From assembly GCF_004798865.1 (NCBI RefSeq), contig NW_025335317.1, positions 25,796,348 to 25,860,347 on the forward strand: a stretch of 64,000 nt of DNA, in the 5' to 3' direction. A program made the position numbers and the translations under genes. This DNA comes from Varanus komodoensis (Eukaryota > Chordata > Lepidosauria > Squamata > Varanidae). Numbering within the stretch: position 1 is the first letter of the stretch; each line of letters begins with the position of its first letter. Below, one piece after another: positions 1 through 12,021 of this stretch. The notes beneath the pieces were generated by a model. The model was not told where the DNA came from. It searched no databases and saw only the letters and a list, made by a program, of their open reading frames with translations.

Positions 1-213
1 AGACCTTTTTATTTAAGCAGCATTTTAACTGTTAATATTATTGGATTTTATCTGGCCAGGGCGGCTTGTTTTATATTTTTGTATTTTTAATCTAATGTTT
101 ATATTTTTTAATTTAAGATTATAATTATTTTAATTTATTGTTGTAAGCCGCCCCGAGGCTACGGCGAATGGGGAGGCATAAAAATGTTTTAATAAATAAA
201 TATAAATAAATAA
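1..213 (+). repeat. L2-group LINE, 3' end fragment
   Basis: The stretch matches, block by block, the 3' end of the L2 copy at 10.5-12.0 kb. It shares the 'agaccttttttatttaa' end of the reading frame, 'tctggccagggc', the 'gtaagccgccccgagg' motif and 'ggcataaaaatg', and ends in an ATAA-type tail. It continues past the left edge of the window. Confidence 0.85.
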
Positions 214-1460
214 TACATTATCAGGGCAGCTTATAACGAATCAGAATACACAGAAAAATTGTCAGTCATCCTTCCATGAATAGAAGTACTACTTCTGTCC
301 TCAGAAGGCTTCTAATTCAGTAGAGCATTTCTGTTGTTGGAACTGGGAGGAGGCAGCCTTTAGTGATTCCTTCTCCACCCCCCTCTGAAAATATGCTCCA
401 GAGATTTGGAGGACCCTCTGAAATAGTGGGGGACTGGAGGGTGTAAGGTATGGGGAGGAATCAGCAAAAATAGTCTCCCCTCCACATTCCTTTTCTCCCA
501 GCGGGAGAATATTGAATGGAACTCTATTCAGAAAATGCTCTGTGGGTGTAAGTATATCTGGATCCAAGCTAATTAAAGCTTTCTGTACAAACATACTTAA
601 ATGCATCAAAATCTAAAAGAGAAGTATAAAAGTATCAGCAAAGATAAAATATTTAACCAAGGGAAATAAGTCATCTTATAATGCCAGAAAGACAAAATAG
701 TCCCACTAGGGACACAGTATGGCACTGTGGAAGCCCTTTTCAGCGCAGTCATGATACACATCAGATGGCAAATTTACCTGTAGAAGGACATTGTCTAAGT
801 GTATTGGCAGGCATATGTGGTAATAGTCTTTTAGGTATGCGTTGCAAGTCATGAAGAATTCTTATGGTTAAAACTAGCAGTAACTTGAGTCAGTGCAATA
901 ATACTTGGGTGTAATATTATCTTAGTGTTTGGTTCAAGTTAGTCCAACTGCTGCATTACTAACTGCAGTTTCCAGCATGGACCACTGAGGCTATCCAGTT
1001 AGCACTGAACCTGGCAGAACCAAACTTTGTGTCATAGAAATTACTTGTAGTCCCAGTGACAAAGACAACGAATTGAGGAGCAGTCACAGTCTGTTAATCT
1101 TATCCTTCAAGGCAAATGCAAACCCATCTAGGATACCTCTGTTTAGATTGGATTGGTTTATTGCCCTCATCTGAGTTCATTTCTGTGCCTGGGTACTGAT
1201 TTAGCACATGCACTGCCTTACTTGAATTAGATGTAAAAGAGAAATAGGATGGGGCATCATCTACAGATTGAGCATATCTCCTGCCAAACCTCCAGCTGAC
1301 CACATTAAGTGTTTTTTTATATAAATGGTTAAAAACATGTGGAGGACAAGAAAACCATGTGAAGCATAACAGTATAAATACCAGGATGTGCACGAGTCTC
1401 CCATTTTCTGGAATCAGTCATCCAAGTAGAATTAGAACCCTAATAGAGTGAAACCAATTC
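214..1460. other. intergenic, nothing recognised
   Basis: AT-rich sequence with only short chance ORFs on the - strand (301-609, 1100-1393). These have no recognisable domain or splice context. I see no repeat family or RNA gene. Confidence 0.5.
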
Positions 1461-1464
1461 CTAA

Positions 1465-1645
1465 TCTAAATGGTTTTGTCAAATGATACCATGGTCAACA
1501 ACACTGAAACCCACTGACATCCAAAAAAGTCATAATCTCCCTGTCTGTCTCCCATCCATCAGGGTGAACAAGGTTGTTTCAGTCCCAAAACCAGGTCTGA
1601 GGCCTGGTTGAAATGGATCTAGATTTGCTAACATGATGGCAACAG
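1465..1645 (-). repeat. L2-group LINE, old reverse-transcriptase fragment
   Basis: Read on the - strand, the stretch follows the L2 RT region: a match to '[15 protein letters not shown]' (here roughly DPFQPGLRPGFGTET) followed by the segment that in the young copy encodes '[13 protein letters not shown]'. It is much more diverged than the 10.5 kb copy, so it is an old insertion. Confidence 0.6.
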
Positions 1646-1660
1646 CCTAAATTACTCTTA

Positions 1661-2555
1661 AAGGATATACTTATTAAAACTGCAATTGGAAGGCAATTAA
1701 CCCTCCATCTTAAGAGGAGGAAAGCCTTTTTTGTGATGCCTGCAACTTTTATACCTATTGCAACTAAAAAAAAAGTATCCTTGCAAAAAAGTATTTTACC
1801 TATGCAAACCTATATAAGATTAATTGATCTGCTAACTTATATGACTAATAATAATAATCTCATTTCTATACTGCTCTATAGCTGAGGCATACTTTCCTTA
1901 AATGGGTTGCAGCCCTAGTTTTTTTTTTTAAGTTTTTCATTATCGGGATTCATCGTGCTAGAACCTTTTCATGTATTGATTGCCCATTTAGGAATATCTT
2001 TAGACTTTTGTGGGTCCCTGAGGCCATGCTTATCTAGAAATGTTGAATGGGAATGTGATGAATTTGGAGAATTCCCTAGACCTAAAGGAACCCTATTGAG
2101 GTCTGGCAGAACAATTTTATTTGTCTAATCTAGAATCCTGTTACTTGCATGAGGTATAGTGTCATGATGAAAAGCCGTTCAAAGCTTTTGCAGTGTTGTT
2201 TCTCATAGGACTCTATGAACAGTATACAAAAATATTATTAAATTATAATACCATAGATAAGTAAAGTCCAAATTCAGTCAGGCTTGGAGTAGAACCAGTG
2301 AAAGCAGTGAAACATGAAATAATTATGGCTCAAGTCCTACTTACTTCAAAGTGTCTACTTTGAGTATTACTAATTTTGGATCACTTCCAATGCCTAAAAT
2401 TCAGAACATGTTTTTTTCTCCCTGCCTTAAACCAGTATATTAGCACAGTGTTCACTGATACTTAGGAATATCATTGTAATGTGTAGCCAATTGCACAATG
2501 GTGTTGCTCAGTTTTTATCCTTGTTTTAAAAATACATTTTTGATTATTCAGTTAT
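1661..2555. other. intergenic with a short LINE/SINE tail
   Basis: Mostly unrecognised AT-rich sequence. At about 1845-1900 an AAT repeat followed by 'ctcatttctatactgctct' looks like the reverse complement of a LINE or SINE 3' tail of the kind seen elsewhere in the window. Confidence 0.4.
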
Positions 2556-2745
2556 CAAAAGACCAGTGGTGGAGCACATGATTGCATGTAGAGGGGCCTA
2601 GGTTCAGTCTTCAGCTTCTCTAGTTAGGGCTAGGAAAGAATTCTGCATGAAACCCTGGAGGGCTGCAGCTTGTCAGTGTTGACAGGACTGGGCTAGATGG
2701 ACCTGTGGACTCACTCAGTACAAGTCAGCTTCCCGTGTTGCTAGT
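2556..2745 (+). repeat. tRNA-derived SINE
   Basis: An A-box-like 'agtggtggagcac' is followed about 40 bases on by a B-box-like 'ggttcagtct'. The body then ends with 'gactgggctagatggacc' and 'tcagtacaagtcagcttcc', phrases typical of an abundant squamate tRNA-type SINE. It is diverged and lacks a clear tail. Confidence 0.7.
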
Positions 2746-2837
2746 AGGTGGAATAAGTGATGTCTGATATATTAGAACTTTTTGTAGGCTAACACTGAGT
2801 GTCTACCTTCATTTGAAATTGTGGTGGTGGTTGCCCT

Positions 2838-2945
2838 GATCAGTAGATAGAATCATAGAAAAGTAGAGGTGGAAGGAGCCAGAGGGCCATTGGGTCCAAC
2901 TGCCTGCTCAGTGCCGGGCTTCAAGTTAAACCATCCCTAGTAAGA
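2838..2945 (-). repeat. CR1 LINE, 3' end fragment
   Basis: On the + strand it reads 'agaatcatagaaaagtagag', 'ggaaggagccagagggccat' and 'tgggtccaactgcctgc'. This is the reverse complement of a CR1 3' terminus, whose end carries ATTCTATG-type octamers. It is a short truncated copy. Confidence 0.7.
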
Positions 2946-4370
2946 CATGGATCATGCATTTCTGTAAGTAACCATTTTTGCAATTTAATAATGCTTTGGT
3001 TCCTTACAGTTTTCAATTATAATAATTTTGAAATTGATACTTAGGGCATTGGACTATTGAAAAAGAGAGAGAGTAGGATGACAGAATGCTCTTGTGATTT
3101 ATGATGGATGAATGAAAGAACCTTCTGTAAAATATCACAAGATTATGTGTGTGGATTATTAATCTTTCTCTTAAAATCCAATTTGCAGGTGTTTGCCTCG
3201 TTAATGAAGGATAACAAAGAAGGAGACAAGAACCATAGTCCAGCACTAAAAAGTTAACTTCAAGTTTAATGAAATAACAAAAACCACTTGGGTGTTTAAA
3301 GGATTCCAACCACCTTTTCAGTGAAAACCACTAAGAAGAAACAGCCTGGGAGACCTAGGAAAGAGACAGTATTTGACTGAATGCAGTATGGAATTCAATA
3401 ATTTTCATTCTGCTGCCAGTATTAAAGAATATTTGTGGGAAGATTCCTTTTCCCAGGAAGCAGAACAATAAAAAAATCTTGTGAAACTGAGAAAGTGACT
3501 AAGGCATATTTAATATTTAAAGTTGAATGCAATAAAATTTGTAATAACTTTTGTTGGTACTTAAAATTTTGAGGGATACCTTTTTTATGATTACCACAAA
3601 GGCACTTTTGGGAGGAGGGCTGGTGTTTAAAGTAAGGCCCAAAAACTGCTACCTGAACCAAACATTTTGGTACAAATACCTCCAAAATTAATCAGTGAAA
3701 TCTTTAGGACCAAATAAGTTTTTTGTCTTGGTATACATGCTTGCCAGATAACAGGAGGCTTTGTGTGTCTTGCTGTGCTCCTTTGAAACTGCAGCTTCAC
3801 TCTTCAGCTAATAGAATGTAAGGTAGAAAAGAGAAAGCTGCACCTAGTCTTGCCACAGTCATTGGCAAAAGGCGTTTGGCCTAAAGGTGGCAGTGGTCAT
3901 GCATGACATTTGGACAGTGTGCTTATAAAAGCAACTTGATAGGTTTCCATAATTTTGCTAGGTGGGTAGCTTGCTTACAGGAAAAATGGATTTCTGTTCC
4001 ATGAAAATCAGATGAATCTTTTCCTTGTTTTTTTAATCAAAGTGACTTATACTTGAGAAACACTAGTAAAATTAATAAGCTAGTGACAGTCCTTTTGCAC
4101 ATTTTAAGCAGTTAATGTTAAAGGTTTTGAGTCCCTGAATATTAAACTTTTTTCTCCTTTGAATTCAAAGTTCAATAGCTTTGAACTGCAGTGTGTAATA
4201 ATGAATACTCCAAGTGCATATTGTCAATTCATTATCTTATGTCAGCACCATACTGTAAAGGTAACAGGAAGTTCCTCAACTTCTTTCACACTCCAAAACA
4301 TTTTAAAATGACTTGGGAACTGGAGGGGGATGGAAAGGATACCTCTTAAACTAAAATAGGCATCCTGGGA
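2946..4370. other. intergenic, nothing recognised
   Basis: AT-rich sequence without a coding exon signature. ORFs at 3013-3309 and 3422-3685 on the - strand show no domain. The part from about 3700 on has T-rich, 3'UTR-like composition (see 4600-4925). Confidence 0.4.
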
Positions 4371-4372
4371 TT

Positions 4373-4464
4373 CTCCAGATATTTTGGACTACAGTTCTCA
4401 CAGTTCCTGGCCATTCACATTGCCTATTGAGGCCAATGGCTGTTGTAGTCCAAAGCATCTGGAG
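4373..4464. repeat. short fold-back repeat, copy 1
   Basis: The left arm around 'ttttggactacagttctca' pairs with the right arm 'ggctgttgtagtccaaa'. Outer 'tccagat' and 'atctgga' close the stem. The same palindromic design with 'actacaactccca' recurs at 5374, 7461 and 48174, so it is a dispersed MITE-like family. Confidence 0.65.
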
Positions 4465-4599
4465 GGTCCTTGCCTAATCCAAGCTCCCTGAGCAGCTAAT
4501 GCTTGTTCTTTCTAAGTCCATTTGATAGTATTAATGTACATAAAATTGATTTTTTTGTACCTGGTCCCTGTATGTGTAAATGAAATCAAAATTTATCAG

Positions 4600-4925
4600 T
4601 GCATTAAAAAAGAGTGAGATTGCTTTGGTTGTCAAGTGTTAAGAGAAGTTGCAGAACCTATTTTAAAGATTTGGGTTACAGTATGTTGTAATATTTATGT
4701 TATCAGATTTAAAACTATACTTTAATATTACTTACAACATACAATTTGAAGTTAAAATGTCTTTTTTTGCTTATGTATTTACTTACTTGGTTCCAGTGTA
4801 TGTCCTCTATTTGGGTTCTCTTGTACAGTTTTCTTACTTTTCAAGTATATACATGTATATAATTGTAAATAAGGGATTTAGCCTTCATCCAGGACCACTA
4901 GTGACAGTTCCTATGTAAATAAAAC
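4600..4925 (+). other. possible 3'UTR end of an unseen + strand gene
   Basis: Three UGUAnAUA (Pumilio-type) octamers lie at 4854-4861, 4864-4871 and 4914-4921. The last overlaps an AATAAA at 4918-4923, followed by a T-rich stretch. No coding exon is seen upstream in the window. AT-rich DNA can produce these motifs by chance, and the human neighbour on this side (TBC1D12) would run the other way. Confidence 0.25.
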
Positions 4926-5341
4926 TTGTAAGCAGAATGAATACTGTCTTTTATTTCCCCCCCTCCATTACATAAAAAAGATTTTGCTTAAGATGCCTGT
5001 TACTCATGAACTCATCTAGAATAGAAGTGGACTCACTCAGGTGTGAACATTAACTTTTCCCCTCCCAAATCTAAATTCTTTGCAGAATGCTACTGTTGAT
5101 TGTAACTCCGATTGTAACTTCTCAAGAGAATAAATGCCACAACACTAAACTCTTCATTTTGACAGATTTCTTTAAACTGAAGAAAAATAGCTGAACAGAC
5201 ATGGTCTCTGGTAATGCCTTGGCAGAAAAACCAAACTCAGACTGCATAGTTATTCATTGCATATAAAATGGGAAAGAGCCAGAGAAATCACAAATACCTG
5301 TTGGTATTTATCCCGGCATCAACCAAGGACAGGGAACTGTA

Positions 5342-5357
5342 GCCCCCCCCCCCCCAC
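5342..5357. repeat. poly-C tract
   Basis: A run of C, interrupted once by A, at the edge of fold-back copy 2. Its length is likely variable. Confidence 0.8.
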
Positions 5358-5373
5358 CCCTGCCGCAAGGTGT

Positions 5374-5445
5374 TTCTGGATTATAGCTCCCAGTATCCTT
5401 CACTATCACCTGGGGCGATGGGAGCTGGACTCAAACATCTGGAGT
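5374..5445. repeat. short fold-back repeat, copy 2
   Basis: The left arm 'ctggattatagctcccag' is complementary to the right arm 'gatgggagctggactc', followed by 'aaacatctgga'. It belongs to the family at 4373. Confidence 0.6.
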
Positions 5446-6480
5446 TCCACATGGGCACTACTTTTCGCACAAACAATTTTCTATCATTTCCGCATGGTTA
5501 TTACAGTCTTAGTTTCATAGTATTGCATCCGTTATGAAGCTGGGTTCCCAGTATTTGTGATTATTGGGTTCACAAAATCATGCAAAAGCAGGTTAAATAT
5601 GGCTTGTTGCATAAGCAGAACAAATTCAAGGGGTTGCTTATTTCCATCTGAGATCTTTTAGTACTACCCTTTCTGATGTGTATGTTTTGTGTTCAAGAAA
5701 TTGCATTCTAAAGTTCTACTGTGCTGCTCTCAGCCCTGATTATATAATTTTGGCAGGAAGCAGCTGTCTTTCACATGCCTAGTCAGTCATTTTTCTGGAT
5801 GTTGACTTGGAGATAGGAGCAGCATCAAACCCATATGGCTGCTTAGTTCTGTACTTTGAAGGAAGAAGGCATGGAGAGACAGAAAAAGTAATAAAACAAC
5901 TTGGTACCAATTAGCAGACAGTATTCATTGCCAAATGCAAATGTCTTATAGTTGAATTAAATAGTTTATGTTGGTCCAGGAAACTGTAAACTGTTCTATA
6001 CAGTCCATTCTCAGTTGAGTCATTATACTTCGATTATTCCCTCCCTAGAAAAACTGTAAAAATGTCCCTAAGTGAGAAAGTTCATATTAAAAACCAAATG
6101 TTTACATCTGTATTTCTAATATCAAGTTTTGAGATCCAGTTCTAGGCAAATTAAGATACATCAGACGTTCCAGTGTTTTTGTTCAAAATGGTAAATACAA
6201 AGTGCAGATTGAGGCTAGGAGGACATATATCTGATTGGGAAGGGAATATGAGACCCAGAAAGTGCAGGCAGTTGCTCTGAAAATACATTAAGCTGCCTGC
6301 TACACCCCCTAATTTGGAGACTATCTTTTGCAAGTTGTTTTTATGTTTTCTCTGGTGGAAGTCATAGTTGCTGGTCACAAGGTCTATTTTTCATGTGCAT
6401 ATATGTGCCAGCAATCATTTGTATGGGAGCCTAACGTTTGAAAGTGAGTTAGACTTAAATGAAATGGCCTGGAAGTAAAC
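5446..6480. other. intergenic, nothing recognised
   Basis: AT-rich DNA leading into the NOC3L promoter. I see no exon, repeat family or RNA gene. Confidence 0.45.
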
Positions 6481-7060
6481 GTATTCATAGTAGACAGTCT
6501 CTCAACGCGCATGAAATTCAGATAACGCGAAGGACGCAATTTTCTTTCCATTACGACAAAAAAAGATTAAGCTGCTGCCCTTTGTGAGTGACGAAGCCCC
6601 GAGAGCCCAAAAGAGTGCCTGAGAGATGCTAATCTCTGACATTTAGCCAAGGTGGGCTATACAAGCAACCCAGGCTCTTGCCTTTATGGTCCCGGACGGG
6701 CGTCGGGTTCTTTCCCCCTCCAGTCCGGTAGAGATCGCTGTGGGCAACTTAGAAACCGGTTGGCTTGACGGGCTTTCCGGTCGGTCCTGTGCGGAGAAAC
6801 TGGTTCCGTCGCCCGGCGTGTCTGAGGCGCGTTGGTTTGTCCGGAGGAGGGGATTGCGCCTTTTGGGCGTCTTTGTCGCTGTTATGAAGCCGGTGAGGGG
6901 GAGAGAGCGACGTACGCGCGCCCGCAGGCCGTGCTGGTTTCGAAGAGTACCGTCTGCATGGGTTGGGGGAGGAGTGAGAGCGGCAGGTAGCGTGGGAGCA
7001 ATGCTGAGAGGAGACGAGGGAAAGGTGGAATGAAGTAGGAGTTGGGGGATGAGGGGAAGG
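6480..7060 (+). promoter_or_regulatory. NOC3L: CpG-rich promoter region of NOC3L
   Basis: CpG dinucleotides are scarce elsewhere but dense here, especially from about 6690 to 6960 ('cgacgtacgcgcgcccgc' and similar). The region covers the NOC3L start codon at 6884 and its first splice donor at 6893. No TATA box is evident. This is the usual layout of a housekeeping promoter. The transcription start cannot be fixed from sequence, but lies upstream of 6884 within the CpG-rich block. Confidence 0.75.
6884..6892 (+). CDS. NOC3L: NOC3L exon 1 (residues 1-3)
   Basis: Only Met-Lys-Pro, then donor GTGAGG, matching the MKA start of the human protein. G at -3 and A at +4 give a fair initiation context. 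No other in-frame ATG would join exon 2 in phase 0. Confidence 0.85.
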
Positions 7061-10000
7061 ACGCGGCTTGATAAGGAAAAGTGTGAGGAAGGGGAGATAT
7101 CAAGCCAACTGAATGGATGGTTTTGTAAGGGATACAGTTGGAGACCGAAGGGGTGTGAGTAGTGGGAGCTCTCTAGGGGATGTGGACGTGTTGCCTTCTT
7201 GGTCAGGCATGGGCATAGTTCGCAGAATGTATGTGTTGGTTTTCTTCGATTTACGGTGCACTCAGAGTGACTTAAATGTATAAACAATCCCGAATAAAAT
7301 GTCGCAGAGGAGCAAGAACATTGGAATAGGAAATAAACTCTCCTTGATCAAACTATGGTCTATTAACCTGCTTTCTACATTGGCCTATCAAATGCCCCTG
7401 AGAAGTCAACAAATAGGGTGTGAAAACAATAGTTCAGCCTCTTTCAGTGCGGGGCCTTCCTGAAGTTTTAGACTACAACTCCCAGCTTTCCTGACTGTTG
7501 GCCATGCCAGCTGGGACTGATGAGAGTTGCAGTCCAATGCATCTTGAAAGCAGCACAATCAAGAGGGCTTTGATAAACTTTCAGGAATTTATGCAATCTT
7601 CTTGTAAAGTTGTCTAAGTTGATGGCCATCATTTCATAAATTAAAGTGGTCAATGATTGCAATAGATTTGTGAATTAACTATGTTTTAAGTGAAAAAGTA
7701 GTTTCTTTTATCTGATACGAATTTCCTGTCCATTATGGTAGAAGGCTTTTCAAAAAGTAACCTTACTAGATGCCACAATACAAATGCATATGCAGTCATC
7801 ACTGAGTCAAAGTTCTTAGAGTAGAACAAAACAAATTTTCATTTGTCAGTGGTATCAAGTGGAGCTCTTTAAATAGTGAATTCTAGAACGGAAAAACCCT
7901 TGCTTTAGTACAGGGGTAGCCAGACTTGTGCCGCAAAAGAGTTGTATATGATAAATGTCAGATGTTTGAGAGCGGCAAGACATGAGCAAATATTTATTAT
8001 GGCTAAACAGACATTGCTACAATTATGAGGCTAGTTACTGCTTGTAGAGGTCTTGTGAGTCTCCATTTTGGCTATGAATAGTTGAAAATTGTATTTCAAC
8101 TAATGCAACCTTATGCATACTTACCTAGGAGTAAGCTGTGGCAAACATAGTAAGACTTATTGCTGAATAAACTTCTGTTAGGGAACTGCTATGCTTTCAA
8201 GCCAAAATAACTAAAAACTTTTCAGAGTGGGGCCTTTCTTTTTAGCTCTGGATATTGGAGGAAACCCAGTGGCCACACACCGCTGCCTCAGAAACTTGAC
8301 TGCAAGACATCACCCAGCAGCAGAAGCAGGTGGAAGTCTTGTTGCCAGCTGCCATACTGAAAGATTCAATGAGGACCTGATCCTCCCCTAGAATGCAGTC
8401 CCCTCAGCTCCAGCAGGGCCCTTAGAGGAAGCAGCCCAATTTCACATACTGGCCTTGGACTCTGTCCCTTCCATACTCCATGGCAAAAAGGGGCTACTAC
8501 TATAATATAGTAACTGTACTATAGGCTTTTTTGGCCTTGGTTTGGCCACCCCTGCTTTAGTATAAGATTGTGAAACAGCCAGTGGGTAAATGTGCTGACT
8601 TGTAATGTGTACCATGAATGTCCTGTCTCTACTAACATGACTTTAGATAGGGATTTTATGTGGTCACACTCCCAATTTGTTGCAAAAGTTGGTTTTTTAG
8701 TGCCATATTCTCTTTCTCCATTCATGTGTATTGGCTTTGCTGTTAAAAAAAACCCTTATGCGTTAATTGTATCAATTTCTAACTATTTTAGCTTAGGATG
8801 CAGTCCTGTGAGCTCCTAATATTATCTGGGAGATCATAGGATAGAGTGGAATTCTCACATCAACCTTGGAAAAACACTGCAAGGTCAGAGCTAGGATGCC
8901 ATCCCTGGAGATCGCCACACCCCACCCATGCAACTGGTGCAGTTCTTTCTATACCGGCTGGGCTCCAAACATGGAGGGCTGTCTTTGGAACCAGTAAGGA
9001 GGGGTGTGGAGGCAGGTGGCACTGCTCTTTGATGAATCTTCAGCCTCTCCTTGGCAGGAGGAGAAAAACATGGAGGATGAAGGAAGTATGGAGACAATCT
9101 TAACCTCCACGTTCCTCCTGTTTTGCAATAGAATCTGTAATCCTAGGAATTCCAAATGATCCTGGCAGCAACATTGGATGGTGCCCTTAATATTGCTGTC
9201 TAATGAATGAATGAGTGAAACAAGATTCTTCCTATTTGTAATTATTTGTTCTTAGTGCTGGACACCTTGACTTAAAACATTTAATGAATGCTATAGATTT
9301 ATATAAAATGTCAACTAATTTATTCCTTATTCACGCCAGAGAAGAAATACCAAAAGAGTTCCAAGCTTCCGCAAATTATTGAAGACAAGTAAAATCAAAC
9401 TTGACAACAAGTTAAAAAACAAACAGTTCAAACAGCAGAGTACAGCCAAGAAATACCGAAAGGAACAGAGGAAACTTAGACAAGCTGTCAAAGATGTTGT
9501 ATCCAGGGCACCAATGGCTTTGGATGATAAAAAAAAGCATCCAGGTGAGATGTGAGTGTAGGTGTGTAAGTAATGGGAACCAGGGCTTTCAGAGATGATC
9601 TTTTGCCATCGAATTTAACTTCTCTCTTTTCTTTGAAAACCAGCTCACTTTAATAATGTAATGTCATTCTTCTAGGAACGTTCACTATTTGCACTGTTTT
9701 CCTTCATGGAAAAAGTTGCTTTGCTGCTGTTTAATATTGTAAGTGTTCAGGGGCTAGAGGATAGGTGTTTCTATATGGATGAAAGAGTTTTAAAAAGTTG
9801 ATCTTATTTATTTCCCCTCTGGTGCTGATCTAGAAATATACATGGAAAAATAATACAAAGTATTTTCATTTGCAAAGTATTTTGTGGTGCTGTGCATTTG
9901 TGTGTGTTTGTATCTGTCTCCGTCTTTCTGTTTTTTGTATTTTCTAACTGTTTTTTGTATTTTCCCCAGCGGAAAGGGAGGAAGAAGAAAAAGAAGAAGC

Positions 10001-11976
10001 ACTCCCTCTTGATATGATGGATGAAGATGATCTGAAATTAATGGAAGAGCTGGCTCAAAAGGCATCTTTTATAACAAGAGATCTAACTTCCAAGTAGGTG
10101 TTAGCAAATTGAATAACTATAAGTTTTTCAATATGTTTCAACATGATTTCATTTCACTTGCATTGATGTAAACAAAGTATAAAATTCAGCAAATAATAGT
10201 TTCTGTGTTCATGTAGGATCTCAGATGCTAAAGACTTTGACAGATTATAGTGTTTTCCTGTGGTGTTTTACTGTTGAAAGCCATATCAAGCAATATTGCC
10301 TTCCTCCTGTAATAGTATGAAGTGGAGATAGCAGGTTTTTAAGATGGCAGAGATACGCATTCCAAGTCCTTTAGAAGGTGGTGCACAGATTCTGGACAAG
10401 GATAGAATTTTGGTGCATTCACAATAGAATGTATAGCTGTGGAAGGAATGTTGTGCTTTTCAGTGAGTCATAGGCATTGATGACATTAATTACATCCTTA
10501 TCACTGCTGTTAAGAACTTGTTAGAAAATTTCCTTTTCAGTCCGGCTTCAGACCCGGGTACAGTACTGAATCTGCCTTGGTCGCCCTGTACGACGACCTG
10601 TGCAGGGAGAAGGACAGGGGGAGTACATCCCTGTTGGTTCTTCTGGACCTCTCGGCGGCTTTCGATACCATCGACCATGGTATCCTTCTGGATAAACTTG
10701 CGGGATTGGGGGTTGGAGGCACTGCTTTGCAGTGGTTCCGCTCCTATCTCGACGGTCGATTCCAGAAGGTAGTGCTGGGGGACCATGTCTCTGCGTCATG
10801 GCAGCTATGCCATGGGGTACCACAGGGCTCCATTCTATCCCCTCTGCTATTTAACATCTATATGAAACCGCTGGGAGAGGTCATCAGGAGGTGTGGGCTG
10901 CGGAATCATCAATACGCTGATGATACCCAGCTTTACCTCTCATTCTCCACTAATCCAGGTGAGGCAGTGGCTGTGCTGAACCGGTGCTTGGCCGAGGTAA
11001 GGGAATGGATGAGGGCCAATAAACTGAAACTCAACCCAGACAAGACGGAGGTCCTGTTGGTTGGCGGATCGGGTTTCGGAGGGGGTGGATTTGACCTGGT
11101 CCTGAATGGTGCAACACTCCCTCTTAGGGATAAGGTCCGCAGCTTAGGAGTACTCCTCGACCCGGAGCTTTCTTTGGAAGCTCAGGTGACAGCGGTAGCG
11201 AGGAACGCCTTCCTTCAGCTTCGGCTGATTAATCAGCTGCGCCCCTACCTGGAGTACGACTGCCTGGCGACGGTGACACACGCGCTGGTGACTTCCCGCC
11301 TAGACTTCTGTAACGCGCTTTACGTGGGGCTTCCCCTGAAGACAGTCTGAACACTTCAATTGGTGCAAAATAGAGCTGCCAGGTTGCTGACGGGGACGGG
11401 GCGTTATGCTCACATGACTCCAGTCCTCCATCAGCTTCACTGGCTTCCCATTGAAGCCCGGGCCCAATTCAAGGTGTTGATTATGACCTACAAAGCCCTA
11501 AACGGCTTGGGTCCTGGCTACCTGAACGAGCGCTTACGTCCGTATATGCCCGACCGCCCTTTGAGATCTGCGGGAGAGTCCCTTCTCCAGGAACCCTCCA
11601 TGAAAGAAATTAGGAGAGTAAGTACCCGGAGGAGGGCTTTCTCTGCGGTGGCGCCCAACCTATGGAATTCACTCCCCAAAGAGGTCCGCCTGGCACCGTC
11701 GTTACTGGTTTTTCGGCGCCAGGTAAAGACCTTTTTATTTAAACATCATTTCAATTGTTAAAACATATGATCTGGCCGGGGCAACTTCTTCTTCCTTCTC
11801 TTTCTCCTCCTATATTTTTATTTTATACTGATAATTTTAATTTTGTATTTGTAAATCAATGTATTTTTTTGTATTTTTATATTTAATGGTAATTTATTAT
11901 GTACTATTGTATTTCAATGTATTTTATCATGTTGTAAGCCGCCCCGAGGTTTCGGCAAGGGGCGGCATAGAAATGT

Positions 11977-12021
<45 letters not shown>

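Noticed and set aside
6643-7287. A 214-codon ORF on the - strand across the NOC3L promoter
   Set aside because: It lies in GC-rich DNA where stops are rare, has a low-complexity Pro/Ser/Leu composition and overlaps other frames. No domain or splice context supports it.
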